DNA of 17,211 nt, taken from Methylomarinum sp. Its GTDB lineage: Bacteria; Pseudomonadota; Gammaproteobacteria; Methylococcales; Methylomonadaceae. Below the pieces are notes generated by a model. The model searched no databases. It was given only the letters and a program-made list of their open reading frames with translations, and was not told the DNA's origin. Of the stretch, positions 7,968-15,455 are shown one piece after another. The stretch covers positions 1-17,211 of the forward strand of contig WTAG01000047.1 of NCBI GenBank assembly GCA_013139755.1, written 5' to 3'. The position numbers and the translations under genes are program-made. Position 1 is the first letter of the stretch. The number at the start of each line of letters is the position of its first letter.

Positions 7968-8071
7968 GTAGAATGGGTAGAATGAAATGCCTGCTTTTTA
8001 GGCATGCAGTGAAACCCATCAATACCTTGAAAATTGATGGGTTTCGCAAAAAAACACTCTACCCATCCTAC
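7968..8071. repeat. Nested palindromic (MITE/REP-like) element, 104 bp
   Basis: Three inverted repeats are nested here. The outer arms GTAGAATGGGTAG (7968-7980) and CTACCCATCCTAC (8059-8071) match at 12 of 13 positions. Inside is a perfect 13-bp hairpin with arms GAAACCCATCAAT (8011-8023) and ATTGATGGGTTTC (8033-8045) and a 9-base loop. A second small hairpin, ATGCCT/AGGCAT (7987-8005), sits on the left arm. The unit would fold as a cruciform or branched RNA. It lies just after the Rpn pseudogene and 79 bp before wzt. It resembles the GGATGGGT/ACCCATCC-type dispersed repeats of many gammaproteobacteria, judged from memory and not searched. Confidence 0.8.
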
Positions 8072-8150
8072 AAAATGTGTCAATTTTTTTGAGGGGGAAG
8101 CCTGAATAGTTACCCAAAAAAATATTAGCAAGCACAAAAAAACTAAAACT

Positions 8151-9386
8151 ATGCCGATTATAGAAGTTAATCATCTCACCAAAGAATACCAGTTGGGTCA
8201 TATAACCAGCCTAAAAGAAACAGCTCTAAATACTTTAAGACGACTCACTTTTCAGCCCACCCAAGAAAGAGAGCGTTTTAAAGCCTTAGATGATGTCAAT
8301 TTTCATATTAATGAAGGCGAAGTCGTGGGCATTATTGGCCACAATGGCGCAGGAAAAAGCACCTTACTCAAACACCTAGCCAATATTAGCAAACCCACCA
8401 AAGGCGAAGTGATTGTTCGCGGCAGTGTAGCGCCTTTAATTGAAGTCGGTGCCGGCGTTAATCCTGAACTAACGGGACGGGAAAATATCTTTCTAAATGG
8501 GGCAATTCTGGGTATACCTAAAAAAATAATTAGACGTAAATTAGATGAAATTATAGAGTTCTCAGAACTAGAAAGATTTATCGATACTCCCGTAAAACGT
8601 TATAGCTCTGGCATGAAAATAAAGTTAGGCTTCTCCATCGCGACAAGCATGGATGCAGACATTCTTATTGTCGATGAAGTTTTGGCTGTAGGTGATTTAG
8701 CATTTCAAAGGAAATGTTTTGATCGAATGGAAAACCTAATTAAAAACCAAGGAAAAACAGTACTGTTAGTAAGTCACAATATAAGACAAATACAACGCTT
8801 ATGTAATCGTTGCATTTTATTATCTAGTGGTAAAATCATAGAAGATGCTCAACCAAAACAAGTCTGTGATATATATTACGCCCAAAGTGACACCAAGATA
8901 CAAAAACAAACTTCAAAGCAAGTTCAAACTGCCTCTTCTAAAAACTGGAAATCAACAACAGATTTCAACTTAATTGATCTTGCAATTATAGACCACAAAA
9001 AAAACAAAGTTAACGACATACCCTATTTAAGTGACCTTGTAATAAGTATAAAATTTCATGTGTCCTCTGAACAAAAGCAACCTACCTTTGGAATAGGCAT
9101 TCATACGACGGATTTTTTATATCTAACAACTCACAATAGTGAAGAACAACTAAAAATCGACAAGATTCTCCCAGGGGACCATGAAGTTCTATGTAAAATT
9201 TCACACTTACAATTATTACCTGGCGTATACTCTATTCGAATGGGAGTAACTACTGGAACAGCAGCAGCAACTCTTTTTTATGGTGAAAATTTAATTAACT
9301 TTACAGTTAAAAATGATCCTAAAAACCCTATTCCCATTACTCAGCGGGATGGTTTTTTTGCATTAAATGCAACATGGAAGTACTAA
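8151..9386 (+). CDS. wzt: ABC transporter ATPase for polysaccharide export with C-terminal carbohydrate-binding domain (Wzt)
   Basis: This 411-residue protein powers glycan export with Wzm. The ATPase domain (about 1-245) has Walker A GHNGAGKS (63-70), signature YSSGM (151-155), Walker B ILIVDE (171-176) and the switch histidine H209. The insert GSVAPLIEVGAGVNPELTG (91-109) is typical of the KpsT/Wzt family. Residues about 268-411 form a beta-rich Wzt_C-like domain (FGIGIHTTDFLYLTT, LPGVYSIRMGV). In E. coli O8/O9a this domain binds the finished, end-modified O antigen and decides which chain is exported. Its presence suggests a chain of defined ends rather than KpsT-type capsule export. Base composition falls along the gene, from 45% G+C at 8281-8520 to about 33% at 8941-9240. 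It starts 220 bp after the Rpn pseudogene, so it may need its own promoter. Confidence 0.94.
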   Translation: MPIIEVNHLTKEYQLGHITSLKETALNTLRRLTFQPTQERERFKALDDVNFHINEGEVVGIIGHNGAGKSTLLKHLANISKPTKGEVIVRGSVAPLIEVGAGVNPELTGRENIFLNGAILGIPKKIIRRKLDEIIEFSELERFIDTPVKRYSSGMKIKLGFSIATSMDADILIVDEVLAVGDLAFQRKCFDRMENLIKNQGKTVLLVSHNIRQIQRLCNRCILLSSGKIIEDAQPKQVCDIYYAQSDTKIQKQTSKQVQTASSKNWKSTTDFNLIDLAIIDHKKNKVNDIPYLSDLVISIKFHVSSEQKQPTFGIGIHTTDFLYLTTHNSEEQLKIDKILPGDHEVLCKISHLQLLPGVYSIRMGVTTGTAAATLFYGENLINFTVKNDPKNPIPITQRDGFFALNATWKY

Positions 9387-9407
9387 ATAAATAACAAAAA
9401 TAAAATA

Positions 9408-10358
9408 GTGAAAAAGCCTTTAGTTAGCATAATCACTCCCATTTATAATGGTGAGAATTATTTAGCGCACTCAATACTTAGCGCGTTAAATCAAACTTAT
9501 ACAAATTTTGAATTAATCCTTGTTAATGATGGTTCAACAGACCAAAGCAAGACCATTGCTAAAGGTTATCTAAAAGACTCAAGAATACACTACATTGAAC
9601 AAAAAAATGCTGGCGTTGCTGCTGCCAGAAATACAGCTATAAAAACTGCTAAAGGCAAATACATCGCTTTTCTTGATCAAGATGATATATGGTTTCAGAA
9701 TAAACTAGAAATTCAAGTAAGCGCTATTGAACAAGATAATTCTCTTGCTTTTGTCTATTCAAAACAGAATATTATTAATAGTCAAGGTGAAAAGATTCAA
9801 TTTAACTGGCCCACTGGGGCAAGTGGAAACTGTTTCGAAGAATTATTTGTACGGAATAAAACCACCATTCTTACTGTACTTCTGAGGAAGTCTATTTTAG
9901 ATGAAATAGGACTATTTAATGAACAACTGTCTGGAACAGATGACTATGAAATGTGGTTACGAATAACGCTTAAACACCCTATTCATTTTATTGACCAGGC
10001 ACTAGCAAGCTACAGGACACATGATTCTAATGTAAGTAATGATGATTTCAAAATGACTGTACGTGACTTACAAACTATAAATACGGTTCTTCTTCAGCAT
10101 CCAGAGGTTTATAAAATTATTGACAATACTATAATAAAATCGCGCCTTTATGAGCTTAATAATCAATTAGGAGGGTGGTATGCGTGGAAAAAAAAGAATT
10201 TTCTAAAAGCTCGCTTTCATTACCGTCAAGCCATAATAAATAAACCTACTATTGTGCGTCCTTATTATCGCTGGATCTATTGTGCATTAACAGATCATCA
10301 GAGAAAATCTTTAAACTGGTATGTAAAAAGATTTAAAATTTTTTTTCATAGTCAATAA
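9408..10358 (+). CDS. Glycosyltransferase family 2 (GT-A fold)
   Basis: This 316-residue protein has the canonical GT2 N-terminus VSIITPIYNGENYLAHSI. It has VNDGSTD (39-45) for nucleotide binding and the DxD-type metal site FLDQDD (88-93). GTDDYEMWLR (176-185) is the acidic acceptor-side motif with the catalytic base region. YRTHDSN follows, then a helical tail (GGWYAWKKKNFLKARFHYRQA). The start is a GTG at 9408, 21 bp after the wzt stop and in the same frame. No in-frame ATG or GTG precedes it, and the protein begins normally for the family, so GTG is preferred. No clear Shine-Dalgarno sequence is present. It is probably co-transcribed with wzt. There are no membrane segments, so it works at the inner face of the membrane as one of the chain-building enzymes. 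The sugar is unknown. Confidence 0.9.
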   Translation: MKKPLVSIITPIYNGENYLAHSILSALNQTYTNFELILVNDGSTDQSKTIAKGYLKDSRIHYIEQKNAGVAAARNTAIKTAKGKYIAFLDQDDIWFQNKLEIQVSAIEQDNSLAFVYSKQNIINSQGEKIQFNWPTGASGNCFEELFVRNKTTILTVLLRKSILDEIGLFNEQLSGTDDYEMWLRITLKHPIHFIDQALASYRTHDSNVSNDDFKMTVRDLQTINTVLLQHPEVYKIIDNTIIKSRLYELNNQLGGWYAWKKKNFLKARFHYRQAIINKPTIVRPYYRWIYCALTDHQRKSLNWYVKRFKIFFHSQ

Positions 10359-10362
10359 ATAG

Positions 10363-10393
10363 TTCACAGATAATATTGTTACCCTTATATAAT
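10363..10393 (+). promoter_or_regulatory. Candidate sigma70-type promoter upstream of the right-hand gene block
   Basis: TTCACA (10363-10368, 5 of 6 to TTGACA) is followed after 19 bp by a perfect TATAAT (10388-10393), in the 157-bp gap before the GT4 gene at 10516. This is the widest gap between intact genes in the right half, and the block after it is tightly packed. The spacer is longer than ideal and the region is AT-rich. A predicted leader of about 115 nt would contain the small hairpin TTTAGC-GAAT-GCTAAA (10415-10430). Confidence 0.3.
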
Positions 10394-10515
10394 TGTGATT
10401 TTACTGAAATACAGTTTAGCGAATGCTAAAGAAAACATTTTATTTCCAAATAGAATTGCCCCCTCATTCTAACTAAACAAAACTATTTAAAATCTATTAA
10501 GTTAAGAAAAAGACA

Positions 10516-11886
10516 ATGAATAAACCATATAATATTCTTTACATTTCCAGTAGAGGTGACTCTGGAGCTGGTGGTGAAAACTATTTACTAACTCTTTTTA
10601 AAAATTTAGATCGAAATAATTTCAGGCCTATTGTGGTGTTACCAAAAGATGGCACACTACGTAAGCCTTTGGAAGATCTTGGTATTGAGGTTATTATTAT
10701 TGAAGCAAACTACAGTTGGTTAAAACCAGATATAGCTTGGTATAATGTTACCGAAGGCATTCAAGATCGGGTTAAAAAGCTTGAGCTCATTATTAATGAA
10801 AAAGAAATAGATTTAGTTCATACCAATTCTAATTTAAGATTTGAAGGTGCCCTTGCTGCCCGTTTAGCGGGATCACCTCACCTATATCTTGCACATATTG
10901 AATATCAACCTGATATGCCAATTTTTCAGAGACTACCCTTTTCACAGTCTAGCTTTGCTCAGTTAATGGGGGAACTATCAGATCACACTGTTGCTGTTTC
11001 TCAATCTGTTGCAAATACCCTTAGCTCACACATTACAGACAATAAACTGACAGTTATCCATAACGGCCTTGTTCTAGATATATTTAATACTGCTTTAAAA
11101 AATAAATCAAATTGCCTTAAACAAGAGTTAGGATTAACCGACGATAGCATTTTAATTACAGCAGTAGGCCGTATTACTCCTGATAAAGGGTTTGATTTCT
11201 TTTTAGAATCTGCGAACCTCGTTTTGCAAAACAACAAAGATAAGGTTCACTTTATAATTGCAGGAGATGAAGAGAATACTGATTTTACAGACGCTCTAAA
11301 ACTAAAAACAATTGACTATTCCATTACCAATAATTTTCATTTTTTAGGGTTCAGAACTGATATACCCGACATTCTGGCAGAATCTGATATTTTTGTTCTT
11401 TCATCTAGAAAAGAAGGGCATCCTTATGTAATGCTTGAAGCAATGGCATCAGAATGTGCTGTAGTCGCTTCAAACTGTGCGGGTGTTGAAGAGACAATAG
11501 AAGAAGGTATTTCTGGCTTTATCGTACCAATCGGTAATATTGATCTGCTTGCCGATCGGCTACAATCACTTATTAATTATAAAGAATCCAGGCTTGCTCT
11601 TGCAGAAGCAGCTAGGAAACGTATAGAGGATAATTTTACAGCTGACAAGTCGACTCGCTCATTGATGTTAGTGTATGAAAAACTGTTATCTTTACCTACC
11701 AATAAGCCTGGCTCATTCGGTGTGGAGCTTTTCCTGCAAAACTGTACCGAAGTTGCCCATCTTGGGTTAAAAAACATTGAGATGAACGATCGCCTTAAAA
11801 AGGTAGAACAACTAGCCAATCTATTATTGGACAATTTTATGATAAAAGCGCTTCGAAGCCTTAAGAAATTTTTACTTAGGAGATGA
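10516..11886 (+). CDS. Glycosyltransferase family 4 with C-terminal helical/basic extension
   Basis: This 456-residue GT-B enzyme begins with NILYISSRGDSGAGGENYLL (acceptor domain with GxGG loop). Its donor domain has ITAVGRITPDKGFDFFLES (R219, K224) and the EX7E motif with E300 and E308 (KEGHPYVMLEAM), then ASNCAGVEETIEEGISGFIV. These are the standard features of retaining GT4 enzymes. The GT domain ends near residue 390. A further 60 or so residues follow, including NDRLKKVEQLANLLLDN and a basic end ALRSLKKFLLRR. They look like an amphipathic or coiled-coil helix that could hold the enzyme to the membrane or to a partner. It opens the right-hand block and is followed 7 bp later by the 632-residue toroid-like gene. 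The sugar donor cannot be read from the sequence. Confidence 0.92.
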   Translation: MNKPYNILYISSRGDSGAGGENYLLTLFKNLDRNNFRPIVVLPKDGTLRKPLEDLGIEVIIIEANYSWLKPDIAWYNVTEGIQDRVKKLELIINEKEIDLVHTNSNLRFEGALAARLAGSPHLYLAHIEYQPDMPIFQRLPFSQSSFAQLMGELSDHTVAVSQSVANTLSSHITDNKLTVIHNGLVLDIFNTALKNKSNCLKQELGLTDDSILITAVGRITPDKGFDFFLESANLVLQNNKDKVHFIIAGDEENTDFTDALKLKTIDYSITNNFHFLGFRTDIPDILAESDIFVLSSRKEGHPYVMLEAMASECAVVASNCAGVEETIEEGISGFIVPIGNIDLLADRLQSLINYKESRLALAEAARKRIEDNFTADKSTRSLMLVYEKLLSLPTNKPGSFGVELFLQNCTEVAHLGLKNIEMNDRLKKVEQLANLLLDNFMIKALRSLKKFLLRR

Positions 11887-11893
11887 TTTAGCT

Positions 11894-13792
11894 ATGGTAA
11901 CCATCAATCTTTCCGAGTTATTCCTCGTAAAAGAATCCTCTCAACAACTTAAAACAGTTGGCCTTACACGCTCAATTAGTTCTCTTAAGGCATATGAGAG
12001 CATTATAGATCAGTATTCCCAAGTTACCTCTGCTTCCATAAGAATATCTAGTGAAGAGAACGTCACTTTCATTTGTGAACACGCCTATCACTTTGAGAAA
12101 GTTGAATCAGGTGGATACCTTGGTCGGCCTATTGATAAGAAACAACCTTTTCTATGGCTCCCAAAACCCCCAATAAAAAGAAAAATCAACACAGATAGAC
12201 ATATTTTATCTGAGCAATCTGCCTCCTTACAGGGGTTGCAATGGATTGACCATACTGCATCCTTTACCCTTAAAACAAATAAAAATACAAACTTTGATCT
12301 GGTTATTTGGCATTTTCCCAATGATTTTCCAATTGAAGAAATAACCTCTATCTCCAGCCTTGAATACCAAGGTTCATTTCTCTGGGGCTCGCACGGAAGT
12401 GTTAGCTGTCCAGCAGATTTATACAACCACCTTATTCACGGCTCTATCTATGATCTGCGTTACTCTTGGCCACACAATAAAAAATGTTTTTCTGAAAATG
12501 AAGCTCATGCACTTTATACATCCTTTTCTGGATTAGAAAAAACTACTGGGAAGTCAATTTATCGTTTTTTCCAACAACAAATTGTTCTCTCTATTATCCA
12601 ACGACAATCTAACGATGGTGGTTGGTATCATGGCATGTGGACCGATAATACTGAATGTCATTACCGCTTGCATACCAGTGCAGTTCACTTATTACTTGAT
12701 GAATTCCAGCGAAATGATTGTGAGCAGGTAAAGGCTGCTTTAGTCAAAGGGGTCCAATTCCTCTCTAAAACAACAGATCAACTTGATTGTGGCACCTGGT
12801 TTTTGCATGACTCCCTAGAACTAAGTGAAGAGGTTATGAATAGCGGTCCATTCAATTGGATACCAAACAGAGTACTAGGAAAAAGTACGTCTAATATGCT
12901 AGTTTTAAATACTCATTTAGATACGACCATTGCAATTAATCGTTATGGTGAGTTAACTGGGGATAAACAATATCAGTCTCTGGTTGATTCAGCGCTGAAC
13001 TCCACCCGAGCCGTATTGGCTCTGCAACCAGCAAACTGGCTTTATAAACCCTTATTCTGGGCAATTGGCCTAACCATGCTACCAACGGATAAAGCCTCCG
13101 CCTTACCTGCTCCCGTACGCGCCATTAAACGGGTAGCATGGCAATATCTGATTAAGAAGTTACCCGACATAAAATCTCGATTTCCTCGCATTGTGATGCC
13201 AAATGGTTATATTGATAGAGAATTATCATTACGAACCTGGGCTATTGATTACCAAACGATCAATATAATGGATCTTGCTCGGTACGCTCATGCTTTTCCA
13301 AATGCATTTGATGAATCTATCCTTGATAAAGCAATGGAATTTACCCATTCAAGCGGGTTAATTAAACGGTATCGAGAGTTAACCCCAGGAAAGAGGTATT
13401 CTGTTGGCTTTTGGGCTGAAGCACTCTACTATCGTTGCCTAAGCAAAGGTGACCTTGAATACCGTCAATGGCTTGTTGAAGCAATGCTTGAATGCCATGA
13501 TCTTGAGTTTGGTATGGCACCTTCATTATTGGGTAGTAATGGAGAAGCACGCAGAGCTTACCAAGCAACAGGTTTCCCTTGTCTTAATGTTAAGCATCTT
13601 CTCATGGCTAATTTATCACAGAATGATAAAACTGAGATTTTACTAGTCAACTCAAGAGACAAGGAACTAATCATTAGCGACTTACCTCAACCTTATATTA
13701 ATCTTATATGGTTTGATTCTACTGGTTTAAAACTCTCTAAAGATAATCTTTATATTTCTAAAAATAACTGGATTAGAGGAATAACCTTATGA
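11894..13792 (+). CDS. Unrecognised 632-residue protein, predicted all-helical alpha/alpha-toroid type
   Basis: I do not recognise a named family. The N-terminal third (about 1-190) looks beta-rich and aromatic. From about residue 210 the protein is helical, with toroid-like segments: RQSNDGGWYHGMWTDNTECHYR (a DGGW motif followed by acidic and histidine residues), NTHLDTTIAINRYGELTGD, and ELSLRTWAIDYQTINIMDLARYAH. Such an architecture, with a beta domain before an (alpha/alpha)6 barrel, is used by polysaccharide lyases, uronyl C5-epimerases and some glycoside hydrolases. No signal peptide is present, so action on cytoplasmic glycan before export is likely. AGGAGA lies 10 bp before the ATG, which supports this start. 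Its stop overlaps the next start (ATGA at 13789-13792), so it is translated together with the GT9 gene. The reaction is not known. Confidence 0.75.
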   Translation: MVTINLSELFLVKESSQQLKTVGLTRSISSLKAYESIIDQYSQVTSASIRISSEENVTFICEHAYHFEKVESGGYLGRPIDKKQPFLWLPKPPIKRKINTDRHILSEQSASLQGLQWIDHTASFTLKTNKNTNFDLVIWHFPNDFPIEEITSISSLEYQGSFLWGSHGSVSCPADLYNHLIHGSIYDLRYSWPHNKKCFSENEAHALYTSFSGLEKTTGKSIYRFFQQQIVLSIIQRQSNDGGWYHGMWTDNTECHYRLHTSAVHLLLDEFQRNDCEQVKAALVKGVQFLSKTTDQLDCGTWFLHDSLELSEEVMNSGPFNWIPNRVLGKSTSNMLVLNTHLDTTIAINRYGELTGDKQYQSLVDSALNSTRAVLALQPANWLYKPLFWAIGLTMLPTDKASALPAPVRAIKRVAWQYLIKKLPDIKSRFPRIVMPNGYIDRELSLRTWAIDYQTINIMDLARYAHAFPNAFDESILDKAMEFTHSSGLIKRYRELTPGKRYSVGFWAEALYYRCLSKGDLEYRQWLVEAMLECHDLEFGMAPSLLGSNGEARRAYQATGFPCLNVKHLLMANLSQNDKTEILLVNSRDKELIISDLPQPYINLIWFDSTGLKLSKDNLYISKNNWIRGITL

Positions 13793-14835
13793 CAGACCAA
13801 AAAGCTGTTCTTGTTCACTTAGGTAGTGGAATGGGTAATATGCTAATGGCTACCCCTATGATAGAAATGTTATCCATCGGCGGTTATAAAGTAGATTTAT
13901 GCCTACAGGGAGAGACGCCAAAGGTTGATACCCTTTTTCATCGCTGGCCTCATGTGCGAGCAGTCTCAACAGAACAAGAATCATTTGTTCATCAACAATA
14001 TCAATTTTATATTTATGGTTTTGAAGTTGATGGAAATCCCATCCATTTTTCTAATTTTGATGATGCGATTATTCTTCATCCCATGTGGGATTGGAATAAC
14101 AGCTATGAACTCCATTCAGAAATTGAACTTTATTCAAATTTGGCAAAATGTATTGTCCCAGACGTTACCCCTGTTGTCCAAACCCAGTGTGTAGCATCTG
14201 ATCGAATATTTGATGATATTAGCTCAGATACTGCGGTTCTCGTTCCTGGTGGTGGTATGCAAATGATTATTCGAAAATGGGCGGATTATGGCTTGCTTGC
14301 CGAAAAATTAAAAGATGTTGCTATTGTTGGGCTACCTTCTGATTTAGACCACTCCAATCGCTTGGTTTTTCCTCAGTGGATTAAAAAAATCATGGGTAAT
14401 ACATTAAATTACCAAGGGAAAGCCTGGAAAATATCAAGATATTTTGCAGAACGTTATGATGATGAAATTGTATTTCCATCCCATGTAAAAAACTACATTG
14501 GGAAACTATCTCTTGAAGATACAGCGGCTCTAATTAAACAGGCGGGGTATGTGATCGGTAATGATTGTGGGGTAACCCATATGGCAGTTGCTTTGGGAAA
14601 ACCTGTATTTCCAATCCTTGGCCCAACCCATCCAAATAAAGTATTCCCAAATTTCTTATCCAATGTATCTATTATTAAAAGTAACTTTGATTGCCAACCT
14701 TGCCAAAGCAACAAGCAGCTTGGTGTCTGGATAGAAAATAGAGCACAGTGTTTTTGCCCCTTTCAGCTTCGCTGCATGCAATCAATTACCGCCGACGATG
14801 TTATCAATCATATCAACTCAGTCTTAAAAAAATAA
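13789..14835 (+). CDS. Glycosyltransferase family 9 (heptosyltransferase-like)
   Basis: This 348-residue GT-B protein belongs to the GT9 family that includes ADP-heptose:LPS heptosyltransferases. Evidence is the N-terminal LVHLGSGMGNMLMATPMIEML, the central LVPGGGM turn, and the donor-binding VIGNDCGVTHMAVALGKPVFPILGPT (255-280). The C-terminus has family-typical cysteines (C302, C305, C321, C323, C329) before SITADDVINHI. In WaaC-type enzymes the glycine-rich start reads GDVL with a catalytic aspartate. Here the same place reads GNML, with N17, so the base may differ or the enzyme may have another specificity. The start overlaps the upstream stop by 4 bp (ATGA). A GmhA-like gene follows after 16 bp, which favours a heptose or heptose-derived sugar as donor. 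No membrane segment or signal peptide is present. Confidence 0.85.
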   Translation: MTDQKAVLVHLGSGMGNMLMATPMIEMLSIGGYKVDLCLQGETPKVDTLFHRWPHVRAVSTEQESFVHQQYQFYIYGFEVDGNPIHFSNFDDAIILHPMWDWNNSYELHSEIELYSNLAKCIVPDVTPVVQTQCVASDRIFDDISSDTAVLVPGGGMQMIIRKWADYGLLAEKLKDVAIVGLPSDLDHSNRLVFPQWIKKIMGNTLNYQGKAWKISRYFAERYDDEIVFPSHVKNYIGKLSLEDTAALIKQAGYVIGNDCGVTHMAVALGKPVFPILGPTHPNKVFPNFLSNVSIIKSNFDCQPCQSNKQLGVWIENRAQCFCPFQLRCMQSITADDVINHINSVLKK

Positions 14836-14851
14836 AATTCCACTGAAGCTT

Positions 14852-15427
14852 ATGTCAACTATTATTACAAAACACATACAAGATCATATTCAAGTTATCA
14901 GTGATATTTTTCCACTGACTGAGGTGATTGAGCATACCGCTACAAAAATATCAGAATCACTTAGACAAGGAGGAAAAATATTTTGGATGGGGAATGGAGG
15001 CAGCGCAGCAGATTGTCAACATTTAGCAGCCGAATTTGTCGGTCGTTTTGAAAAAGAAAGAAAGGGGTTGTCTTCCATTGCTTTAACCACAGACACCTCA
15101 ATTTTAACCGCTGTTGCTAATGACTATGGGTTTGAAAAAATATACTCACGTCAACTAGAATCCTTATGTAACAGTAAAGATATAGTTATTGGCATTTCAA
15201 CCTCAGGAAATAGTGAAAATATAATCCAGGGATTGCAAACAGCAAAAAAACAGGGGGCTTACACTATTGGCTTCACTGGACTAAGTGGTGGAAAAATAGA
15301 CGCTCTTGTTGATTGTTGCATTAAAGTCCCCTCCACCAGAACGGCTAGAATACAAGAAGCGCATATTTTACTGGGTCACATTATTTGTGATATTGTGGAT
15401 ACAGATTTTTCTGAGCCTCAAGACTAA
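14852..15427 (+). CDS. gmhA: D-sedoheptulose-7-phosphate isomerase (GmhA-like SIS-domain protein)
   Basis: This 191-residue protein is nearly the length of E. coli GmhA (192). It carries the SIS-domain landmarks of phosphoheptose isomerase: MGNGGSAADCQHLAAEFVGRF (46-66, with E61 matching the catalytic glutamate) and LTTDTSILTAVANDYGFEKIY (78-98). The phosphate loop is ISTSGNSEN (115-123). RIQEAHILLGH (166-176) holds the Q and H residues of the second catalytic half. GmhA converts sedoheptulose 7-phosphate to D-glycero-D-manno-heptose 7-phosphate, the first step to ADP- or GDP-heptose. It sits 16 bp after the GT9 gene. The other heptose genes (kinase, phosphatase, nucleotidyltransferase) are not visible. 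This may be a cluster-specific second copy feeding a heptose into this glycan. A different SIS isomerase substrate is possible but less likely given the motif match. Confidence 0.88.
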   Translation: MSTIITKHIQDHIQVISDIFPLTEVIEHTATKISESLRQGGKIFWMGNGGSAADCQHLAAEFVGRFEKERKGLSSIALTTDTSILTAVANDYGFEKIYSRQLESLCNSKDIVIGISTSGNSENIIQGLQTAKKQGAYTIGFTGLSGGKIDALVDCCIKVPSTRTARIQEAHILLGHIICDIVDTDFSEPQD

Positions 15428-15455
15428 TTACTGAATAATTAAATTGCCATTTCAT

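Noticed and set aside
7913..8201. Two overlapping reverse-strand open frames of 60 and 74 codons between the Rpn gene and wzt
   Set aside because: They consist mostly of the nested palindromic element and the leader of wzt, have no recognisable domain, and run against all other genes. They are by-products of the repeat.
10415..10430. Hairpin TTTAGC-GAAT-GCTAAA as a rho-independent terminator after the GT2 at 9408-10358
   Set aside because: The stem is only 6 bp and AT-rich, and no T run follows it directly; it may be a chance palindrome.
12088..12426. A 112-codon reverse-strand open frame inside the 632-residue protein gene
   Set aside because: It is the longest antisense frame but shows no domain, and the forward frame has a Shine-Dalgarno site, operon context and toroid-like motifs.
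15444..15455. TTG start for the last GT2
   Set aside because: It adds only four residues, has no better ribosome site than the ATG at 15456, and is not needed for the first strand of the fold.
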